DNA of 14,182 nt from Cephalothrix simula (Eukaryota > Nemertea > Palaeonemertea > Archinemertea > Cephalotrichidae): contig JAXIUW010078895.1 of the NCBI GenBank assembly GCA_035591015.1, forward strand, positions 1 through 14,182. Reading direction: 5' to 3'. Below the pieces are notes generated by a model. That model did no database searches. It was not told where the DNA came from and worked only from the letters and a program-made list of their open reading frames with translations. Each line of letters opens with the position of its first letter. The first letter of the stretch is position 1. The position numbers and the translations under genes were made by a program. Positions 9,901 to 14,182 of the stretch are shown here, piece by piece.

Positions 9901-10016
9901 CAAGTGACATCAGGTGAGATCAAGTAAGATGGAATGGACCAAGTAAGATAAGGCTTGCAAACATATGCATCAAGCATGATCGGGGTCAAGTAAGATTAAA
10001 TGACACCAAGTAAGAT
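9901..10016. repeat. Cluster of CAAGTAAGAT 10-mers
   Basis: Exact copies of CAAGTAAGAT begin at 9921, 9940, 9987 and 10007. Variants are CAAGTGACAT (9901), CAGGTGAGAT (9911) and CAAGCATGAT (9971). The first three are head to tail with 10-bp period; later copies are spread by diverged units. It reads as a decayed minisatellite. Confidence 0.8.
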
Positions 10017-10019
10017 CAA

Positions 10020-10840
10020 ATTTACAGATCATGAAGATAAAGTCCTAGGTTATTCGAAGAGTAAGAGGTCCACCTCGGAAATCGCTCAGACCTCCACGTT
10101 GTTGGCAGGATTAACTGGCATGACCTATAAGCAGGCTTAGCAGCCGATGGCCACCAACCACACACATCGTTCGGATCCATCGCCACGTTTCGTAGTGCCG
10201 TTCTTAAATTGGTCCCTCCCCCATCCAACTAACAGAGCTCGACGATGGTTGATAATAATAACCGCCAAGTTCACTGAGCTGTGCCTCATGTTTTACAAAG
10301 GTCCAAATGAAGTTCATACTCACATCCCTGTACTACAGTTAATTACATCTCAAGACCTACAAGCAAAGAAGGGTAAATACTTCTTGGTAATAGGAAAAAT
10401 TGTCGTTATTTACGAGAATATTCCTATGGGCTTCACTGCCTCCCGATGACCGGATAGGGTCCATTAGCTCTAAGCGAAAATGTCCAACGTTCCAGGCCGT
10501 GGAACTCGATGATTGATCACTACTGGCATTGAGTCTAACCATCGAAGAGTATACTATAATAACAAAATATGTTTTTTTTCTGGAAGATTTGGATGGCTGT
10601 ATCGTATTATGTATAACCTTTAAAGAGCCCATGTTTCTGCGACACGTGTTGATTGCCCTCCAATGAACATAATGAAATGACATTTGTAATTCTACCCGCC
10701 GAAGGATGGACTTTCAACATGATGCAACATGCAAAACTAGGCATGGGCCAACCCTGGAAGATTCGACTGGTCGACTAAATTTTTAAGAGTAGCCATTCAG
10801 GCAAACTTTAACAGCTTCAAGCCAGTTCAGTTCTGATGCA
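10020..10840. other. Mixed-composition stretch without a confirmed gene
   Basis: The area 10060-10260 is GC-richer than its flanks and on the minus strand contains GTTAGTTGGATGGG, reminiscent of the 5S-like segment at 12056-12107 but too short to call. Frames on both strands (about 10022-10228, 10147-10449, 10357-10683) show no family motifs. Probably repeat-derived. Confidence 0.4.
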
Positions 10841-10965
10841 GCATCAACCAGGAATAGAACCCATGACTGTCGGTTCGTGAAGCACTCAAGTCACTGACAC
10901 AAGGAAGTGCAAAAACCGCCGTCCAGGTTGATGATGCTCTGTACATCTTAACGACTCGGTCAAGG
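10730..10965 (-). mobile_element. Probable tRNA-derived SINE, minus strand
   Basis: A near-canonical B box GGGTTCTATTCC lies on the minus strand (plus 10851-10862), preceded by CAGTGACTTGAGTGC, which resembles an A-box region, and CACGAACCGACAG. An intact acceptor stem was not found. Head position is about 10905-10850. The outer limits are estimates. Confidence 0.45.
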
Positions 10966-11824
10966 TCATGTGTGTCTGATAGAAAATTAGTGCTTTATCA
11001 AATCAAATAGTTTCTACGAACCCTGGAATCCTAATAAGGGTCGAACAATGTGAAAAACATAGTTTCTAAATTGAATTTTTCGGAGAAATTGATTTATAAA
11101 TTAACCACGAATGGAGAAACCAGTCTCATGTAAGGGCTAATCAAACCTATTATTTATTTTAAAGAAATTCTAGGTCCCTAGATACCTAGTATACCACTTT
11201 GTATTGAGTTATTTTAAGGTCGTCATTCCAATTGTTGTTGGTTTTATTGTGATTGGTTGTTTAGCATTACACGTGATTAAACCACAACATATGTGCATTT
11301 TTCGGTGCCTTTCCTCAACTCCTACGGGTTAGGATTGGAGATTCCTCCACTACAATTTGAATATTCAGGACCAAATCGAAAAGCTTTTAGATAAGCTCAT
11401 TAGAAAAAGGAGTAATTAATATGCTTGTCTTCGTTTTTCTGCTTGGTACAGATACATTTTCCACCGATTGAAGTTCGGTTTGATTAACCAAATTTGTTGT
11501 AGATACGATTTCAACGGAAATTGCAATTAACCTTCTCGAATCAACAGAAAAGAAGGGACTGATTCTGATCAACAGTATTTTTTTCAAAAAAGTAATAAAA
11601 CGACTTCTATTATTGGAAGTCTAACTTTGTTGTGCTTTCTGTTTAAAAAGAAATACATGTAACGTTTCTAAAACTATTTTTACCAGTTTTTATTTTTTCA
11701 ACAATAGTCAACCTTCATATATCATTATGCCGGAAGATATTTTGCGCCACCGACGCTGTCTGCCTTTTGCGTAATCAAGTCTATATTGCAGCTAAATTTG
11801 GATTTTATTTATATAATATATATG
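10966..11824. other. AT-rich gene-free stretch
   Basis: Nothing convincing was found. The minus-strand frame at 11387-11587 has no recognisable motif. Confidence 0.5.
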
Positions 11825-12260
11825 GGAGTAAAATGGTAGTAGTTTCATGTCCCTACTACCACTTGCTAAAGTAAAATAAAGTCGAATTATTTACCCTCGC
11901 GTTGTTGAAACGGGGAACTTTTAAGTGCGCACGGTGCAGTGATAACAGGTGTAAGGGTGCAGTTAGAGCCGTCACAAGCATCACTGTGACTACTTGATCA
12001 ATGATGACAGGACAGTCCTGGCGTCCAGAGACAACCGTTGGAATCAGCGCGCTTAGCGGTTACCCATCCAACTGCTAACCTAGGTCATCGTTGCTTAACT
12101 TCAAACGGTTAACAGCTGTTTAGACCACCGAGCTAGGTCCCCAGGCATAGCGGGTTAAATGTCCGAAAGAAATGGCCGAAAATCAGCAAATTATAGATTT
12201 TTTGAGTTTTGGCAACCACCATATCGTGGTAGAGACATTAAACTACTACCATTTTACTCC
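11825..12260. mobile_element. 436-bp MITE-like element with 32-bp terminal inverted repeats
   Basis: The left end 11825-11856 and the reverse complement of the right end 12229-12260 agree at 30 of 32 positions, the first 21 (GGAGTAAAATGGTAG...) being identical. The interior has no transposase frame, so it would be non-autonomous. Flanks TA (11821-11822) and TA (12264-12265) could be a dinucleotide target duplication if the ends extend by a few bases, but this is weak. The interior contains a 5S rRNA-like segment. Confidence 0.75.
12056..12107 (-). ncRNA. 5S rRNA-like internal-promoter segment (pseudogene or SINE fragment)
   Basis: Minus-strand pieces TTGAAGTTAAGCAACG, then CTAGGTTAGCAGTTGGATGGG and TAACCGC follow the order and spacing of the 5S rRNA internal control region (GAAGTTAAGCAACG... 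GGTTAGTACTTGGATGGGTGACCGC). The 5' third and the 3' end of 5S rRNA are not recognisable, so it is not a functional 5S gene. It lies within the 11825-12260 TIR element. The preceding sequence TAGCTCGGTGGTCTAAACAG resembles a tRNA A box, so a composite pol III promoter is possible. Confidence 0.6.
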
Positions 12261-12550
12261 ATTTAGCATGCCCTTTCCAGCGATATATAGGTTATGGTGG
12301 TTCATATACCCGCGTAGGTAACTAACTTTAAGCCATGCCTCAACCAATTTTTCCATCCATTTGTACAGTGGTAAGCTCGTTCTACCAAAATGAAGCTAAA
12401 TTTTGTACATATTTCTAAATTTGATGTAATAATTGATTGATGGTATTATCACGACAGCCGATGAAATTGATTCCTCAAGGTCTCTTTAGATGTGGAAATG
12501 TGAATGTCTCAGAGTAAGGAATAAAAAGAAAATACCGCCATTTTGTTTTA

Positions 12551-12558
12551 TGACGTCA
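12551..12558. promoter_or_regulatory. CRE-type palindrome TGACGTCA
   Basis: Within TTATGACGTCACA-like context (TTTATGACGTCACA) shared with the repeat units at the left edge (97-109). More likely repeat-derived than a functional promoter element. Confidence 0.25.
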
Positions 12559-12683
12559 CATGTTATTTGGTATACGGCGCTACGGCTTTTGTGACAGTTA
12601 ATTATAATGTACAATATACGTATACCTGCAGATCGATATTACGCCCTGAGTCAATACTTAAGACAGTGCAGCCTTTTGAGTAA

Positions 12684-12950
12684 TGGTGTGGGCTTAGCTC
12701 ACTGGGTACGGTAGCGCGTCCGGTTCTGAATCGGAAGTTTGCGAATCGATATCGGTTAGAGACCGTGGGTCTCGGTTTTCCAAACTGGGTAACATGAGCT
12801 CATCAAAGGCCTGGGGTGTACCATAGAGATTCGGCACCTTTGAAGACCTCTTCGCTATTTTAGGCGGATCCCAGGGTGGATACAACAGATTGGACTCGAA
12901 GATATATTTCACTGTCAGGGGCCGATCCCAGCACAAAAGTCCAATTCAAT
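12684..12950 (+). mobile_element. tRNA-derived SINE with a Gln(CTG)-like anticodon arm
   Basis: A-box-like TTAGCTCACTGGGTACGG (12694-12711) is followed by a five-pair anticodon stem TCCGG/TCGGA (12719-12723, 12731-12735) closing the loop TTCTGAA, which displays anticodon CTG at 12726-12728, and by a decayed B box TTTGCGAATCG (about 12738-12748). No matching acceptor stem was found, so it is a SINE head or tRNA pseudogene. A GC-richer body continues to about 12950, where composition returns to AT-rich; the 80-codon minus-strand frame over it is a by-product of this repeat. Confidence 0.5.
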
Positions 12951-13276
12951 CTTAAGTTGCTGGTGAAACCAAGGGTTTTGAAGAAATTTTGAACGATCTA
13001 ACTAGTTAAAATAGAAAAAAATTTCCCAAACCGCTAATGCCGTCCAAAAAATTATTCGACAAATGGACTTCAAGCTCAAAACAGGTTCTTTTAATGTTTC
13101 TTGGAGGCAGTTTTATGAAGGAAAACAGTATCAATGTCATGGAAAGCTAATACCTGTGATTGGAAATCGAAATTACAATGTTGAAATCTATGTAATATAT
13201 CCTAAACCTAACGTATGATTAACTGTAGACAAAATTAACAGCTAGCAGTATCTTGTGCACTAATACCATCGCCAAA

Positions 13277-13393
13277 ATGTACAATGCAGACAGTGACTAC
13301 AATGGAAAACTGTACACCTCCGCCGTTTACCCTATGGAATCAAAAGATTCACACCTAGACCACTCGACACCTCCTGTGCGTGTTCACAAATAA
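13277..13393 (+). CDS. Possible small terminal exon or short ORF (38 aa), unrecognised
   Basis: The frame begins MYNADSDYNGKLY, is open back to about 13228 (preceding TAG), and ends PPVRVHK-TAA. Its composition is balanced and soluble, polar and Tyr-rich, unlike translated AT-rich noise around it, and the stop overlaps AATAAA at 13389-13394. Possible acceptors (CAG at 13239-13241 and 13246-13248) lack a good pyrimidine tract. It could be the last exon of an unseen plus-strand gene or pure chance. Confidence 0.2.
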   Translation: MYNADSDYNGKLYTSAVYPMESKDSHLDHSTPPVRVHK

Positions 13394-14100
13394 AGATATA
13401 AACCTGAGTCCACTAAGTCTGAATACTTTAAACATGAAAAAAAATTGTTCTCATACAAATGCGATTTTGTCGCCAGTTCTCTTCTGTGGTGAATTCTATA
13501 TTCAGCATAAAAGATTCATGTAGTGTTAACCGCCTTGTTATAGAAATTATTTCTCATCTTTACATCGGGAGTAAATTTGATACTCAAATCATTCACTCAT
13601 CGGTTTTTCCACGCTAGAGGTTTTACAGTTGCAGTGTTTTTTCAGAACAAAATTCATCCTTAAAATATGCTAATCTTAGACCCTTAAATTATTTAAAATG
13701 ATCCAAAATCAAACATAGGTTTTATTCTGACCAGATTTTAAATGGCAGGCATGTCTATATGGTTAAAGGAAGAATATAGTCTCTCTTCAGTTTTCAGTAT
13801 ACATATATTGTAACCCCTTACTTAGTGTGTGTCATGATCTCTCTTAATACGTATGCTACAGAGCGGCGGTTTTATAACACAGGTAAGGTCAGATTACAAG
13901 GTCACATGAAACGCGCAGCCCTCAGCTTTTCGCAGACTCTTTTTCCCGCTCTGAATAAAAACCGAGCATCTGCCTGGGAGAAGCCGCAGACTCGTGCCGG
14001 AATGACGATTTTTTAGGGTCGTCCACCTACATGTATCATAGGAACTGAAATGTTGAGCAAATGCGTTCTTGTCGTTCGTTAGGGGGAGCTGCACCGTTAA
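13394..14100. other. Gene-free right flank
   Basis: No convincing gene. The stretch 13860-14030 is GC-richer and open on both strands for about 63 codons (plus 13825-14016, minus 13894-14094), but neither translation is recognisable. A repeat fragment is the likelier explanation. Confidence 0.4.
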
Positions 14101-14102
14101 AA

Positions 14103-14182
14103 TTTAGGTACTATTACCTTAAATTTTAAGGTAATTACAAGAAATACCCATAACTTTTAGGTAATACTTTAAGGTAATATCA
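14103..14182. repeat. AAGGTAAT palindrome and direct-repeat cluster
   Basis: A perfect palindrome with 11-bp arms (ATTACCTTAAA / TTTAAGGTAAT, one-base spacer) lies at 14113-14135. Related TTTAGGTA (14103-14110), TTTTAGGTAAT (14155-14165) and TTTAAGGTAAT (14168-14178) follow. The cluster runs to the window edge and may be the end of a transposon continuing outside. Confidence 0.75.

Noticed and set aside
9901-10016. CRISPR array
   Set aside because: Units are only 10 bp without unique spacers of constant length, and the DNA is eukaryotic.
10357-10683. 108-codon minus-strand ORF
   Set aside because: No family motif; overlaps another frame on the plus strand in a probable repeat area.
12684-12765. 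Functional tRNA-Gln gene
   Set aside because: No acceptor stem pairing and a degenerate D arm and B box.
12694-12936. 80-codon minus-strand ORF
   Set aside because: Coincides with the tRNA-like head and body of a SINE.
13825-14094. Overlapping ORFs of 63 and 66 codons on opposite strands
   Set aside because: Explained by locally higher GC content; neither translation is recognisable.

Overview
The window looks like nuclear DNA of an animal. It is AT-rich, its one clear gene is split by GT-AG introns and encodes a secreted cholinesterase-type esterase, and the flanks carry pol III-derived repeat heads (tRNA-like and 5S rRNA-like). The protein type, its probable GPI tail and the repeat style fit a marine invertebrate, probably a mollusc or other lophotrochozoan. 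That placement is inference; no species-diagnostic sequence was recognised.

Layout. Positions 1-240 hold a degenerate repeat with TGACGTCA palindromes and a 16-bp inverted repeat. Positions 241-3122 are very AT-rich with nothing convincing beyond a small inverted repeat and a C10 run. Positions 3123-5695 on the minus strand hold a complete cholinesterase coding sequence in three coding exons (4167-5692, 3688-3884, 3123-3253). They splice to 617 codons plus stop, with the catalytic triad, three intrachain disulfide pairs, the choline-binding Trp and a hydrophobic C-terminal tail that looks like a GPI-anchor signal. An acceptor site 3 nt upstream of the ATG implies at least one further non-coding 5' exon, which was not located. 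From 5700 to the right end I see no second convincing gene, only intergenic or upstream-intron DNA seeded with old mobile elements: tRNA-like SINE heads near 6190-6265, 8868-8942, 10850-10905 and 12684-12765, a 436-bp TIR element (11825-12260) whose interior contains a 5S rRNA-like promoter segment, a CAAGTAAGAT 10-mer cluster (9901-10016), and an AAGGTAAT palindrome cluster at the right end. One 38-codon reading frame (13277-13393) ends on a poly(A) signal and may be a small terminal exon, at low confidence.

Points of most interest: the esterase has Ser in place of the last oxyanion-hole Gly (the position of the insect G119S resistance change) while keeping the rest of the machinery. Its coding-exon layout matches that of vertebrate cholinesterases. 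The short 131-bp terminal exon supplying the tail is easy to miss. The TIR element enclosing a 5S-like internal promoter is an unusual composite.
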